Assembly (NCBI RefSeq): GCF_020181615.1
Contig: NZ_CP084029.1
Span: 2,324,782-2,388,781 of the forward strand
Reading direction: 5' to 3'
DNA from: [Mycobacterium] crassicus
GTDB lineage: Bacteria > Actinomycetota > Actinomycetes > Mycobacteriales > Mycobacteriaceae
Length of the DNA: 64,000 bases
The notes beneath the pieces are model-generated. The model was not told the DNA's origin and did no database searches. It was given only the letters and a program-made list of their open reading frames with translations. Position numbers and translations under genes: made by a program. Shown here one piece after another: positions 27,752 through 36,837 of the stretch. Every line of letters begins with the position of its first letter. Within the stretch, counting starts at the first letter, position 1.

Positions 27752-28210
27752 TCAGGCCGACTTCTGGAACAGCGGCAGCAGCAGTTGACGGCGCTGGTCG
27801 TTGCCGTCGGCCAGCGCGTGCAGTGCCTGGTCCACCGACTCCGCCGTCGGGAACTTGGCGTCCTCATCAAAATCACCGAGAAGCTCGGCCACCGCCGGAC
27901 CCTCGATGAGCGTCCACTCCACTCCCGCTGCGCGGCAGTCGCCGTCGATCACGCACAGCAGCCAGATGCCGGCGGCCGCGAACGAGGTGACCCCGCTCAG
28001 GTCGAGCACCACCGGTTCCTTGGCGAGGACGAAGCGCCGCGCCTGTTCGCTGAGTTGGTCCACATTGGCGGAATCGATCCGGCCGCGGATCGTGACTACC
28101 GTCGCGAGGTGGCGATAGTGCGCCCGAAGCTGCGCCCCGCCGCATTCGATGGTGGAGTTCCGCTGCTGACCGATCCGTGCCGCGCCCCGAGTGGTGATCG
28201 TGATAGCCAT
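27752..28210 (-). CDS. STAS domain protein (anti-sigma factor antagonist-like)
   Basis: 152-residue protein with one STAS domain (about 35-125): VVTIRGRIDSANVDQLSEQ, then VVLDLSGVTSFAAAGIWLL. The serine in SGVTSF sits where anti-sigma antagonists are phosphorylated. It is similar to Rv1904 (recalled). It may take part in a partner-switch controlling an alternative sigma factor, but no kinase or phosphatase gene is adjacent. The N-terminal 30 residues are variable. Confidence 0.85.
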   Translation of the reverse strand: MAITITTRGAARIGQQRNSTIECGGAQLRAHYRHLATVVTIRGRIDSANVDQLSEQARRFVLAKEPVVLDLSGVTSFAAAGIWLLCVIDGDCRAAGVEWTLIEGPAVAELLGDFDEDAKFPTAESVDQALHALADGNDQRRQLLLPLFQKSA

Positions 28211-28309
28211 GCCGAGCCCCCGCTTCCGATGGTGACCGCGGTCGGCAGGTGAGCCGACCTCGATGTTCCCGACGGTATGCGGTGAAGTTAAGGCCTCTTG
28301 GGCGGCCGA

Positions 28310-30271
28310 TTAACGCTTTGGTGAGATATCGAACGCCTCGGTGGCCCCGGTGAACGCACTGATCCGCCCGGCCGCGTCCCGGGCGTCGCCCTGGTAGCGC
28401 AGCCGGTAACGGCCGGTCGGTGTTTCCGCAGGCACCGCCCAGGTGACGGTGATGGTCGAGCCGCGTCGGCCCGCCCGGCGCCAGTGGAACGTGGTCGACC
28501 AGTCGCCGTCGTCGGCAATGGTGCGCCATCCGTCATCGGTCTCGTGCTCCACCCGCACGTAGGTTCCGCCGCGGTGCAGGTCGTTGTTGGGGTGGGCGCC
28601 GGCGAACACCGCCTGCACTGTGGCTCCCGGCAGGTAGCCGGCCCGGGGCGGTTCCAGTACGTCCCCGAAGCGGTGGCCTGCTATCGGCTTGTCGGTTCTG
28701 GCCCGACGCCGGGGCTTTCGCCTGCGGGACGGCTCTGCGGCCGGCCGGCCGGCCGGGGCGGGGCGCCCGTCACGCATCGCGGTGGCGAGCTCGGCCGCCA
28801 CCTGCTGCAGGGCCGCCAGTTCCCAGCGCCCGAACATGGTGCTGCCGCCCTCATAGCGCTGCTCCTCGTACTCTTCGGGCGTGGTGACGTAGTGCAGATA
28901 GCCGTTGCAGTAGCCCGCCACCAGCACCTCTTGAAGTTCGGCGCCGACGATGTCGGCGACGGTGCGGCGCAACCGCAGCCCGGCCACGATGGTCACCTCG
29001 GCGGGTAGTCCGATCAGGTACAGCTGGCCGATGCGCAGCAGCTGGACCGGGCCGCCGGTGGGCATCATCGACAGGGCCCTGTTCAGCAGGTTGCCCGGCA
29101 GTGTCGGCGCCTTGGGCGCATGCGCGTCGCGCAGCCGTGATGAGATCCGGTAGGCGGTATTGGCTGCCAGCCAGTCGAGGATGCGGTTGCGGCCCTGCTT
29201 GACCAGCGGGTATCCCGGGCCGGGGCCTTCGTCGGTGCCGGCCAGGGCCGCCGCCCCGGCCAGCAGGGGGCCGGTGCGATGGGCCCGGCCGTCGCCGGTG
29301 AATTCGGGCCGGACCTCGAAGTCGGACAGGTCGACATAGGTGGTGAGGGCCTCGAGTCCGCCGCTGACCGGGGAGCCGTGACCGATCGTAAGTTCGGTGG
29401 CCGCGGCGGCCTGCCGGGAGCCGATGATCCGGGTGTTCTCGAACTCGTCCTCGGTGGGGCCGCTTCCGGGGCGGTGGTTCAGGTTCGGCGACATGTCTCC
29501 GGAGTTGGTCTGGGCGAATGCTGCGATGAACTCCGGCGCTGCGGGTGCCAGGTAGTCGACCTGGTGTTGGAGGCGTTCCCACTGGTAGGCGGCGTAGCCC
29601 TTGTTGTCGCCGCTGATCAGGGTGTTGCGGTTGGTCATGGAAGTGCCGTGGGTGGCAAACCAGTTCACCGCGCCGACCAGTCGGCCGTCGCGCTCGATGC
29701 GCAGCAGCGTGGTCTGTGGGTCGATCTCGTCGGGGAAATGGGCGCGGTCGGCCTCGGGGTTGCGGGCGAACGCCGATGGTGAGCGGTTGCTGCTGGCGTC
29801 GTGCAGCCTGCCGACGGCCAGGCTCAACGTGGCGGGCGCCAGGTCGGCGTGCGCCTGCGCGACGGCCTCGCAGATGCCGTCGACGATCGCGGCGAAAGTC
29901 TGGGGCCGGAAACCGTCGGTGTTGGAGTTGTAGAGCCGATGGTCGCCGTAACCTCCTGGGCCGCAATGGGTGTGCGTCGCGGTGAGCATGACGTTGCGGA
30001 ACGTGTACAGCTCGCCGTAGGTGGCCGCAAGACGCGCGAGCACATCGTGATGAATGCTTTCCAGCAGCAGCGGAATCTCGCAGACGACCAGCAGGATCCG
30101 GGTGTCGTTACCGGCCGGGCCGGGGTGGGCGATCACGAACGCCCGCGCACGCAGCCGGTTGTGCAGTCCGGTCGTCTGCTGTCCGGCCACGCCGTAGCCG
30201 AGCATTCCGCATTCGGCCGGCTCCCCGGTGATATCCGCGATCCCGCGTCCAACGCGGTAATTCTCTGGCAT
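28310..30271 (-). CDS. Neutral/alkaline ceramidase
   Basis: 653-residue neutral ceramidase. It hydrolyses ceramide to sphingosine and fatty acid. Zinc-site motif ATHTHCGPGGYG has H100 and H102; FATHGTSMT and NSGDMSPNLN (nucleophile serine) follow, and a C-terminal immunoglobulin-like domain lies after about residue 520. A basic Arg/Lys/Pro linker is at 495-515. The ATG at 30271 gives MPENYRVGRGIADITGEPA, the family start; no signal peptide is evident, as for the M. tuberculosis homologue Rv0669c (recalled). Substrate could be host or diet ceramide. Confidence 0.92.
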   Translation of the reverse strand: MPENYRVGRGIADITGEPAECGMLGYGVAGQQTTGLHNRLRARAFVIAHPGPAGNDTRILLVVCEIPLLLESIHHDVLARLAATYGELYTFRNVMLTATHTHCGPGGYGDHRLYNSNTDGFRPQTFAAIVDGICEAVAQAHADLAPATLSLAVGRLHDASSNRSPSAFARNPEADRAHFPDEIDPQTTLLRIERDGRLVGAVNWFATHGTSMTNRNTLISGDNKGYAAYQWERLQHQVDYLAPAAPEFIAAFAQTNSGDMSPNLNHRPGSGPTEDEFENTRIIGSRQAAAATELTIGHGSPVSGGLEALTTYVDLSDFEVRPEFTGDGRAHRTGPLLAGAAALAGTDEGPGPGYPLVKQGRNRILDWLAANTAYRISSRLRDAHAPKAPTLPGNLLNRALSMMPTGGPVQLLRIGQLYLIGLPAEVTIVAGLRLRRTVADIVGAELQEVLVAGYCNGYLHYVTTPEEYEEQRYEGGSTMFGRWELAALQQVAAELATAMRDGRPAPAGRPAAEPSRRRKPRRRARTDKPIAGHRFGDVLEPPRAGYLPGATVQAVFAGAHPNNDLHRGGTYVRVEHETDDGWRTIADDGDWSTTFHWRRAGRRGSTITVTWAVPAETPTGRYRLRYQGDARDAAGRISAFTGATEAFDISPKR

Positions 30272-30463
30272 CGGAACAGTATGGCCAACGGGCCACGAAT
30301 GCGGACGACCGCCCACCGCGCGATGACTTCACCCGAGGCGGGGCCGCTGCTAGTCTTCGATGGCTGCCGGCTACCGGGTTGCGGCTGCCGATCGCCGGGC
30401 CTTCTCTGCTGGGCCCGCACCCAAGGCAGTTCAAACAGCAGAGTCCACCGGCGAAAGAGTGTT

Positions 30464-31723
30464 GTGCGCAGCGGAGAGATCAAGGCCCTGACCGGGCTTC
30501 GCATCATCGCTGCGGTGTGGGTGGTGTTGTTTCACTTCCGCCCGCTGGTGCGCCTGGCGTCGCCGGACTTCGCCGATGCGATGGCCCCGATCCTGGACCG
30601 CGGGGCCCAGGGCGTCGACCTGTTCTTCATCCTCAGCGGATTCGTGCTGACCTGGAACTATCTCGAACGTATGGGGGAGTCGTTCTCCGCGCGCGCCACC
30701 GTGCACTTCCTGTGGCTGCGGTTGGCGCGGGTCTGGCCGATCTACCTGGTCACGCTGCACCTGGCGCTGCTGTGGGTGATCTTCACCCTGCACGTCGGCC
30801 ACGTGCCGACCGAGGACCTCAGCCGGCTGACCGCCACCAGCTATGTCCGCCAGGTCCTGCTGGTGCAGCTGTGGTTCGAACCGTTCTTCGACGGGTCCAG
30901 CTGGGACGGCCCGGCCTGGTCGATCAGTGCTGAGTGGCTGGCCTACCTGCTGTTCGGCGTACTGATTCTGGTCGTCTACCGGATGATGCGGGTCACGTCG
31001 GCGCGGGCGCTGGCCGTGCTGGCGGTCGGCGCCTCGCTACCGCCGCTGCTGCTGTTACTGGCGACCGGCCAGTTCTACACGCCGTGGAGCTGGCTGCCGC
31101 GCATCGTCATGCAGTTCACCGCGGGGGCGCTGGCCTGCGCCGCGGTGCGCAAGCTGGCGCCCAATGACCGATCGCGGCGCACCGCCGGATACTGCTCGGC
31201 CCTGCTGATCGTCACGATGGTCGGTGTCCTGTACTACTTCGACGCCCATCCCATCTCGGGGATCTACGACAGCAGCGGACTGGTCGATGTGCTGTTCGTG
31301 CCGCTGGTGATGGCGCTGGCGATCGGCACCGGCAGTCTGCCCGCACTGTTGTCCACCCGCCTGATGGTCTACGGCGGACAGATCTCCTTTGCCCTGTACA
31401 TGGTCCACGAGTTGGTGCACACATCGTGGAACTGGGCCGCAGTCCAATTCGAGATCGTGTTCGACGAAGGGGCGACCGCAGCCAAGTGGATGGTCGCCGG
31501 TCTGCTGGCGGCGGCCACGGTGTTGTCAATGCTGCTGTTCCACGGCGTCGAAGAACCGGCCCGTCGCTGGATGCGCAGAATGATCGGGGCCCGGCCGGAG
31601 ACGGCCCAGGTCACGTCCACCGACGACCCGTTGGCCGTCGATCAGCGGGTAGACCAGGGCCCCGATAAGAACGAAGGAATCCTCGACGAACGCACCGCGG
31701 GAGTACCGGTTAGTGTTCCCTGA
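30464..31723 (+). CDS. Acyltransferase family 3 integral membrane protein
   Basis: 419-residue acyltransferase-3 (OafA/NodX) protein with about ten membrane helices. It starts at GTG with SGEIKALTGLRIIAAVWVVLFHFRPL, the conserved LxGLR-AAxxVVxFH motif containing the likely catalytic histidine; FFILSGFVLTW follows. These enzymes move acyl groups across the membrane onto sugars or lipids. An SGNH hydrolase gene starts 48 bp downstream, and the pair resembles Rv0517-Rv0518 (recalled), so O-acylation of a cell-envelope glycan or glycolipid is likely. The long upstream frame is antisense to the ceramidase and was not included. Confidence 0.88.
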   Translation: MRSGEIKALTGLRIIAAVWVVLFHFRPLVRLASPDFADAMAPILDRGAQGVDLFFILSGFVLTWNYLERMGESFSARATVHFLWLRLARVWPIYLVTLHLALLWVIFTLHVGHVPTEDLSRLTATSYVRQVLLVQLWFEPFFDGSSWDGPAWSISAEWLAYLLFGVLILVVYRMMRVTSARALAVLAVGASLPPLLLLLATGQFYTPWSWLPRIVMQFTAGALACAAVRKLAPNDRSRRTAGYCSALLIVTMVGVLYYFDAHPISGIYDSSGLVDVLFVPLVMALAIGTGSLPALLSTRLMVYGGQISFALYMVHELVHTSWNWAAVQFEIVFDEGATAAKWMVAGLLAAATVLSMLLFHGVEEPARRWMRRMIGARPETAQVTSTDDPLAVDQRVDQGPDKNEGILDERTAGVPVSVP

Positions 31724-31771
31724 AGCGCCGAGGGGGGCGTTTCTGTGCGCCGTTTCTCGGGGAGGTGATCA

Positions 31772-32485
31772 GTGAGTCGGGTGATGACGTTCGCCGTCTC
31801 ACTGGTGGCGGTTGTCGTCGCCACCGTCGTCGGAACCGGCTACCTGGCCCGCGATCACGAGTCGCCACGTCACTTCGAGACGGTGCCGCTGAGCGCCTCG
31901 CCGATCCGGATCGCGGTGATCGGCGATTCCTACACCGCCGGGTATGAGAACACCGGTCGCGGCGCGGCGAACTGGACCGAGCGGGCCTGGAGGACACTGG
32001 CCGGGCGCGGGGTGTACATCGCCGCCGACGTGGCCGCAGAGGGCGGTGCCGGCTACGGCGTACGCGGCAACCGCGGTGGTCTCTACGGGGACCTGACCTC
32101 GCGGGCGGTGCAACCCGACGATGCGCTGGTGGTGTTCTTCGGCTCCCGCAACGACCAGGACGTCGAGCCGGGTGAGTTGACCCGGCTGGTCGCTGACACC
32201 CTGGGCCTGGCTCGCCGGATCGCACCGGGCGCCAGACTGCTGGTGATCGGACCGCCGTGGCCCACCAGCGACATACCCGGCAACGTGTGGCGGGTCCGCG
32301 ACGTCCTGAGCAACGAGGCTCGTTTCGTCGGAGCGGACTTCGTCGACCCGCTCGCTGAAGGCTGGTTCGTCGGCCGCCCGGACCTGATCGGCCCGGACGG
32401 TGTACACCCGACCGATGCCGGACATGTTTATATGGCCGACAAGATCGCGCCGCTCATCGCCGGCCAGTTGCCCAAGCGGACTTAG
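31772..32485 (+). CDS. Exported SGNH/GDSL-type hydrolase
   Basis: 237-residue protein with an N-terminal signal anchor (residues 5-25) and an SGNH domain: block I VIGDSYTAGYE with the nucleophile serine, block III in FFGSRND, and block V DGVHPTDAGH with the Asp/His pair. The GTG start follows GGGGAGGTGATCA. Paired with the acyltransferase-3 gene just upstream, it could act as the extracytoplasmic acyl-transfer or esterase half of a two-protein O-acylation system, a division of labour known for fused acyltransferase-SGNH proteins. Confidence 0.87.
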   Translation: MSRVMTFAVSLVAVVVATVVGTGYLARDHESPRHFETVPLSASPIRIAVIGDSYTAGYENTGRGAANWTERAWRTLAGRGVYIAADVAAEGGAGYGVRGNRGGLYGDLTSRAVQPDDALVVFFGSRNDQDVEPGELTRLVADTLGLARRIAPGARLLVIGPPWPTSDIPGNVWRVRDVLSNEARFVGADFVDPLAEGWFVGRPDLIGPDGVHPTDAGHVYMADKIAPLIAGQLPKRT

Positions 32486-32529
32486 CGCAAAACCGGGCGG
32501 AAACCGGCTCACCCCACCAGGATTGCGAG

Positions 32530-33516
32530 ATGGACGCGATGCGTGTGCTGATCACCGGGGGAACCGGATTCGTCGGCGGGTGGACCGCCAAGGCACTGGC
32601 CGATGCCGGGCACCGGGTGCGGTTCCTGGTGCGCAATCCGGCGGGCCTGCACACCAGCGTGGCGCGGCTCGGTGTCGACGTGTCCGACCACGTCGCCGGT
32701 GATATCACCGACGCCGACTCGGTGCGACGCGCCCTGGACGGCTGCGACGCCGTGGTGCACGCCGCGGCACTGGTGGCAACCGATCCGCGCCAGAACGCGC
32801 TGATGATGGCCACCAACTCCGATGGCGCCCACAACGTGCTGGGTGGGGCGGTCGAGCTCGGGCTCGATCCGATCATCCACGTCTCCAGCTTCACCGCGCT
32901 GTTTCGTCCAGGCCTGGGTACCCTGCGTGCCGACCTACCGGTTGCCGGTGGGTCCGACGGCTACGGTCGGTCTAAAGCCCGCGAGGAGCAGTATGTGCGG
33001 GGCCTGCAGGACGCCGGTGCCCCGGTGAACATCACTTATCCGGGTATGGTGCTCGGTCCGCCGGTCGGCGACAGATTCGGTGAGGCGGGGGAGGGTGTGC
33101 GGGCCGCCCTGCAGATGCATGTGATTCCGGGACGCAGCGCCGCCTGGCTGATCGTCGACGTCCGTGATCTGGCGGCGTTGCATCTGGCGTTGCTGGAACG
33201 CGGCCGGGGTCCGCGTCGCTACATGGCCGGCGGCCATCGGGTACCGGCCGGGCGCCTGGCCGGCTTGCTCGGCGCGGTCTCCGGTTCACCGATGGTCGCG
33301 GTCCCGGTGCCGGACGTCGCGTTGCGCTGGGCCGGACGCCTGCTGGACCAGGCTGAGCGGGTGCTGCCGATCGCCACGCCGTTCACCGAGGCGGGGATGC
33401 AGTATTACACCCAGATGCCGGCCTCCGACGACACACCGGCCGAGCGCGACCTCGGCATTGTGCTGCGCGATCCGCGGGAAACACTGGCCGATACCGTGGC
33501 GGCGATCCGCGGCTGA
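32530..33516 (+). CDS. NAD(P)-dependent epimerase/dehydratase family protein
   Basis: 328-residue extended short-chain dehydrogenase. The Rossmann motif TGGTGFVGG is near residues 10-18. The catalytic tyrosine sits in GYGRSKAREEQ (YxxxK is modified to YGRSK) and the family strand VVHAAALV is present. Members include hydroxysteroid and dihydroflavonol reductases as well as sugar epimerases, so the substrate is open. ATG at 32530; a second ATG nine bases later is also possible. It converges on the GlxA-type regulator with no spacer. Confidence 0.85.
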   Translation: MDAMRVLITGGTGFVGGWTAKALADAGHRVRFLVRNPAGLHTSVARLGVDVSDHVAGDITDADSVRRALDGCDAVVHAAALVATDPRQNALMMATNSDGAHNVLGGAVELGLDPIIHVSSFTALFRPGLGTLRADLPVAGGSDGYGRSKAREEQYVRGLQDAGAPVNITYPGMVLGPPVGDRFGEAGEGVRAALQMHVIPGRSAAWLIVDVRDLAALHLALLERGRGPRRYMAGGHRVPAGRLAGLLGAVSGSPMVAVPVPDVALRWAGRLLDQAERVLPIATPFTEAGMQYYTQMPASDDTPAERDLGIVLRDPRETLADTVAAIRG

Positions 33517-34467
33517 TCACCCGCTGGTGCGGAACCGATCACGGTAGGCCCTCGGCGAGATGCCGAGGTGAGTGGCGAAAACCCGCCGCAGCGTCTCGGT
33601 GCTGCCGAAACCGGCCAGGCGCGCTGTATCGCCGACGTTGTGGCCGGCGTCGAGCGCGGCACGTGCGATATCGATCCGGAACGCTTCGACATATCGGGCC
33701 GGGGTGATTCCGAGCTCGGCATGAAACAAGCGCGTCAGCTGACGCGTGCTCAATGATGCCTGTGCCGCAAGGCTCTTCACGGTGTGCTCGGCGCCGGGAT
33801 CGTTCGCGATCGAGTCGAGCACACCCCGCAGCGCGGATTCGGCCGGGGGATCGGTCTCGACCAGAACCGAGAACTGCGACTGCCCGCCCGCCCGCTTGAG
33901 GTAGACCACCAAGGTGCGCGCCACACCACGTGCCATCTCGGTGCCGTGGTCCCGCTCGACAAGGGCCAGGGCCAGGTCGATGCCCGACGACACCCCGGCC
34001 GAGGTGAAGACGTCACCGTCGCGGACGAATATCGCATCCGGCTGGACGTCGATGTCGGGGAAGGCGCGGGCCAGCCTCCCGACATGGCGCCAATGGGTGG
34101 TGGCGCGGCGGCCACTGAGCAGACCGGCCTGGGCCAGGACGAACGCGCCGGTGCACACCGATGCGAGCCGCCGGGTGCGGGTGGCGATCAACTTCAACCC
34201 TTCGACCAGCGCGGGATCGATCGGCCGGCCGACCACAGCGTCTCCACCGGCGACCATCACCGTGTCGGCGGATTCGACGTCGCTGATCCGGTCGGTGACG
34301 GCGAACGGTATTCCTATCGAGGTGCCCACCGGCTGACCATCCACCGACGCGACGATCAGCCGATAGTCCCCGCCGAACCGGTTGGCTTCGGCGAACACCT
34401 CGGCCGGGCCCGCGACGTCCAGAAGTTTCATGCCGTCGAAGACGACTAGCACCACCGTTCTGCTCAT
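33517..34467 (-). CDS. GlxA-type AraC family regulator with DJ-1/PfpI domain
   Basis: 316-residue regulator: an N-terminal DJ-1/PfpI-like amidotransferase fold (residues 1-185; VLVVFDGMKLLDVAGPAEVF and SVCTGAFVLAQAGLL with the nucleophile-elbow cysteine) and a C-terminal AraC helix-turn-helix pair (about 215-312; ARLAGFGSTETLRRVFATHLG). Proteins of this layout sense small metabolites and activate adjacent catabolic genes. It starts 10 bp after the ubiD stop on the same strand and is the last gene of a five-gene cluster, so it likely controls that cluster. Confidence 0.88.
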   Translation of the reverse strand: MSRTVVLVVFDGMKLLDVAGPAEVFAEANRFGGDYRLIVASVDGQPVGTSIGIPFAVTDRISDVESADTVMVAGGDAVVGRPIDPALVEGLKLIATRTRRLASVCTGAFVLAQAGLLSGRRATTHWRHVGRLARAFPDIDVQPDAIFVRDGDVFTSAGVSSGIDLALALVERDHGTEMARGVARTLVVYLKRAGGQSQFSVLVETDPPAESALRGVLDSIANDPGAEHTVKSLAAQASLSTRQLTRLFHAELGITPARYVEAFRIDIARAALDAGHNVGDTARLAGFGSTETLRRVFATHLGISPRAYRDRFRTSG

Positions 34468-34477
34468 CTCGACGTCC

Positions 34478-36076
34478 TCACACCTGCGGCATTCGCTTGC
34501 TCAACCGGGCCAGCGTCAGCCGTTCACGTCCCGCGTCATCCAGGTAGGGGATACCGATTCCATACTCCTGCCAGCGGGCGGCGATCCGGGCCTCCAACTC
34601 GGGCGTGAGCCGATCGGTCGGCGGGAACCGGCGCCCACCCCACGTCTCCCTGGGAGCGATGTCCCAGCTGCGGGTGGCGTCGATCAGCACTCGCGTCCAC
34701 TCGCCGGCGCCGTACTTGTTGGTGTCGTTGTGCTCCGGTGGCGTGGACGGATCCAGTGATGAGCCCAGGCCCGGACCAAAGAAGGCGATATCGCCGCGAC
34801 CGGCATTGACCCGGTAGGACATCGCCCAGTCGAGTGCGACCGGGTCGTGGATGTCGATGTCCTCTTCGACGACCATGACGTTCTTGTGGAACCACATCGA
34901 GCCCCCGGTTCCCCACAGCGCCGAGGCGATCTGCTGGGCGTGGCCTCGATAGCGGTTCTGGATCTGCACCAGTGTGTTCTGGCCGTTGGTCACCTCCGTC
35001 ATCCACAGGTCGGTGATACCGCCGATGCCCAGATCGTCGAGGGTGTTCCAACTGATGGCCGATCGCGCGAAATTGACGATGCTGTCCTCATTGAGCGCTC
35101 CCGGCCGGATCCCCTCCAGCGTGCCGCGCAGCACCGGATCGTCACGATGGGTGATCCGGGTGACGTGCAGGACGGGCGCCGGTGCCGCATCACCCATGAA
35201 TCCCGGGTATTCGGCGAACGGGCCCTCTACGACGAAGGTCGAGGGATCGGGGTCGATGAACCCCTCGACGACGATCTCTGCCGTCGCCGGCACATGCAGC
35301 GGAACGGATTCGCAGGCCACCAGATCAACGGGGCGGTGAAGCAGGGCGCCCATCATGTCCCATTCGCAGATGCTCTTCGGGAACGGGCTGCCGGCGCAGA
35401 ACGGCAACACGTCGTGCCATCCGTAGACGACGGCGACCGGCATCGGCTCCGGCTTGTATTGCGCCATGTGGCCGCCCCAGCCCTGGCTGGGCACCAACAG
35501 TTTGGCGATCTGATCGCGACCGACGATCATGCCCCGGTAGACACCGATGTTGTCGCGGCCGGTCACCGGGTCCTGGGTGACCACGCCGCAGAAGGTGTCG
35601 ATGTAGCGACCGCCGTCCTCGCCGTGCCATTTCGGGACCGGAAACTGTGCGAGGTCGATGTCGGCGCCATCGAGGATGTTCTGCTTGACCGGGCCCGTCG
35701 GGACCACGCGCGGCGCAACGGGATTCCGGAAGGTGTCCCGCAGGTGGGCAACGATCTGCGCGTCGCTGGTGTCGTCGGGCAACCCCAGCATCAGCCGGAC
35801 CTGGCTGCGGCTGCCGAGTGCCGACGTCAACAGCTTGGTGCACCGAGTGTCTGCGTGGCCGACGATGTTTTCGAACAGCAACGCCGGGCCGCCGAGGCAG
35901 AGGTTGGCGCGGGTGATCGCGCCGATCTCCTCGTTCCAGTGGACCGGCGCGGTGATTCGGCGCAACTGTCCGGCGGCCTCCAGGGTGGCCAACCAGCTGC
36001 GCAGATCGGGGCCGCCGTGCTGGTCCGGGTCCGGGGTGGGGTTTGCGGCGCCGGAAAGTGTCGGCAGGGTATTCAT
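34478..36076 (-). CDS. UbiD family prenyl-FMN-dependent (de)carboxylase
   Basis: 532-residue UbiD-type enzyme. The catalytic Arg-Glu-Glu set is visible: R181 in NIGVYRG, and E284 and E289 in EGPFAEYPGF, the E-x4-E arrangement of ferulate decarboxylase-type UbiDs. The prFMN- and metal-binding region around DNIGVYRGM is intact. Such enzymes reversibly decarboxylate aromatic or alpha,beta-unsaturated acids using prenylated FMN made by UbiX, whose gene precedes it with an ATGA overlap. The context (tautomerase, two AraC regulators, no quinone genes) indicates catabolism, not ubiquinone or menaquinone synthesis. Substrate unknown. Confidence 0.92.
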   Translation of the reverse strand: MNTLPTLSGAANPTPDPDQHGGPDLRSWLATLEAAGQLRRITAPVHWNEEIGAITRANLCLGGPALLFENIVGHADTRCTKLLTSALGSRSQVRLMLGLPDDTSDAQIVAHLRDTFRNPVAPRVVPTGPVKQNILDGADIDLAQFPVPKWHGEDGGRYIDTFCGVVTQDPVTGRDNIGVYRGMIVGRDQIAKLLVPSQGWGGHMAQYKPEPMPVAVVYGWHDVLPFCAGSPFPKSICEWDMMGALLHRPVDLVACESVPLHVPATAEIVVEGFIDPDPSTFVVEGPFAEYPGFMGDAAPAPVLHVTRITHRDDPVLRGTLEGIRPGALNEDSIVNFARSAISWNTLDDLGIGGITDLWMTEVTNGQNTLVQIQNRYRGHAQQIASALWGTGGSMWFHKNVMVVEEDIDIHDPVALDWAMSYRVNAGRGDIAFFGPGLGSSLDPSTPPEHNDTNKYGAGEWTRVLIDATRSWDIAPRETWGGRRFPPTDRLTPELEARIAARWQEYGIGIPYLDDAGRERLTLARLSKRMPQV

Positions 36077-36711
36077 GGCGACCTCCGCACCACTGTTAAC
36101 CGCGAATCGTCGGAGTCAGGGCTCGGCTGGTCGTCGCTCGTCGGGATCGACTGCTGATCGCCTTTCCAGCGGTTGATCAGCGAATGTTCGATCCCGAGCT
36201 GATCGATGATGCGCCCGACCACGTAGTCGGTCACCTCGTCGACGGTGCTGGGACGGGCGTAATAAGCCACCGTCGGGGGGAAGATCACCGCTCCGGCTCG
36301 TGCCAGGTGATGCATGTTCTCCAGGTGGATCTCGCTCAACGGCGCCTCCCGGGTGACCAGCACCAGCCTGCGCCGTTCCTTGAGCGCGACGTCGGCCGCT
36401 CGGGTGATCAGGTTGTCGCTCAAGCCGATCCGGATGGCGCTCAAGGTTTTCATGCTGCACGGGCATACGACCATGCCGTCGGTGCGGAAGGATCCACTCG
36501 AGATGCTCGCAGCCAGATCGCGGGCGCTGTAGGAACGCGTCGCCATCGCCCGGACGTCGGCGACACTGAAATCGGTCTCGATCTTGATCGTGGCCCGTGC
36601 CCACTCGCTGAGCACCAGGTGGGTTTCCACCCCGAGCTGCGCCAGCGCTTCCAACAGACGGATCCCCATAGCGGCGCCGGTCGCTCCGGTCATGCCAACC
36701 ACGAATCGCAT
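36073..36711 (-). CDS. ubiX: UbiX family flavin prenyltransferase
   Basis: 212-residue flavin prenyltransferase that joins dimethylallyl phosphate to FMN to make the prFMN cofactor of UbiD. Signatures: VGMTGATGAAMGIRLLEAL at the start, the SSGSFRTDGMVVCPCSMKTLS loop, and VLVTREAPLSEIHLENM. The ATG at 36711 has a CAGGAG element, and that element lies within a perfect 7-bp hairpin, which may limit translation. The C-terminal 25 residues are polar and longer than usual. Translationally coupled to ubiD. Confidence 0.93.
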   Translation of the reverse strand: MRFVVGMTGATGAAMGIRLLEALAQLGVETHLVLSEWARATIKIETDFSVADVRAMATRSYSARDLAASISSGSFRTDGMVVCPCSMKTLSAIRIGLSDNLITRAADVALKERRRLVLVTREAPLSEIHLENMHHLARAGAVIFPPTVAYYARPSTVDEVTDYVVGRIIDQLGIEHSLINRWKGDQQSIPTSDDQPSPDSDDSRLTVVRRSP

Positions 36712-36717
36712 CTGCTC

Positions 36718-36735
36718 ACTCCTGCCGACAGGAGT
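36718..36735 (-). promoter_or_regulatory. Hairpin enclosing the ubiX ribosome binding site
   Basis: ACTCCTG-CCGA-CAGGAGT is a perfect inverted repeat (7-bp stem, 4-base loop). On the minus-strand transcript the CAGGAG half (36724-36719) is the Shine-Dalgarno of ubiX, eight bases from its ATG, and would be paired in the folded leader. This could couple ubiX translation to upstream events or temperature; a protein operator or weak terminator after the tautomerase gene are alternatives. Confidence 0.5.
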
Positions 36736-36837
36736 TAAGTTTGCGACGATTCTGCCTCGCCGCGGATAGTCATTTCCGCCGCGCATCCCACAGAATGCGA
36801 CACGACCACTGGTGTCAGGTTGCTATCCCCAGTCCGG

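Noticed and set aside
29801..30463. Upstream extension of the acyltransferase frame
   Set aside because: The extension is antisense to the ceramidase gene and lacks protein-like composition; GTG at 30464 with GAAAGAG fits the family N-terminus.
34847..36157. Plus-strand frame of 436 codons opposite ubiD
   Set aside because: No recognisable protein; ubiD on the minus strand has all catalytic residues.
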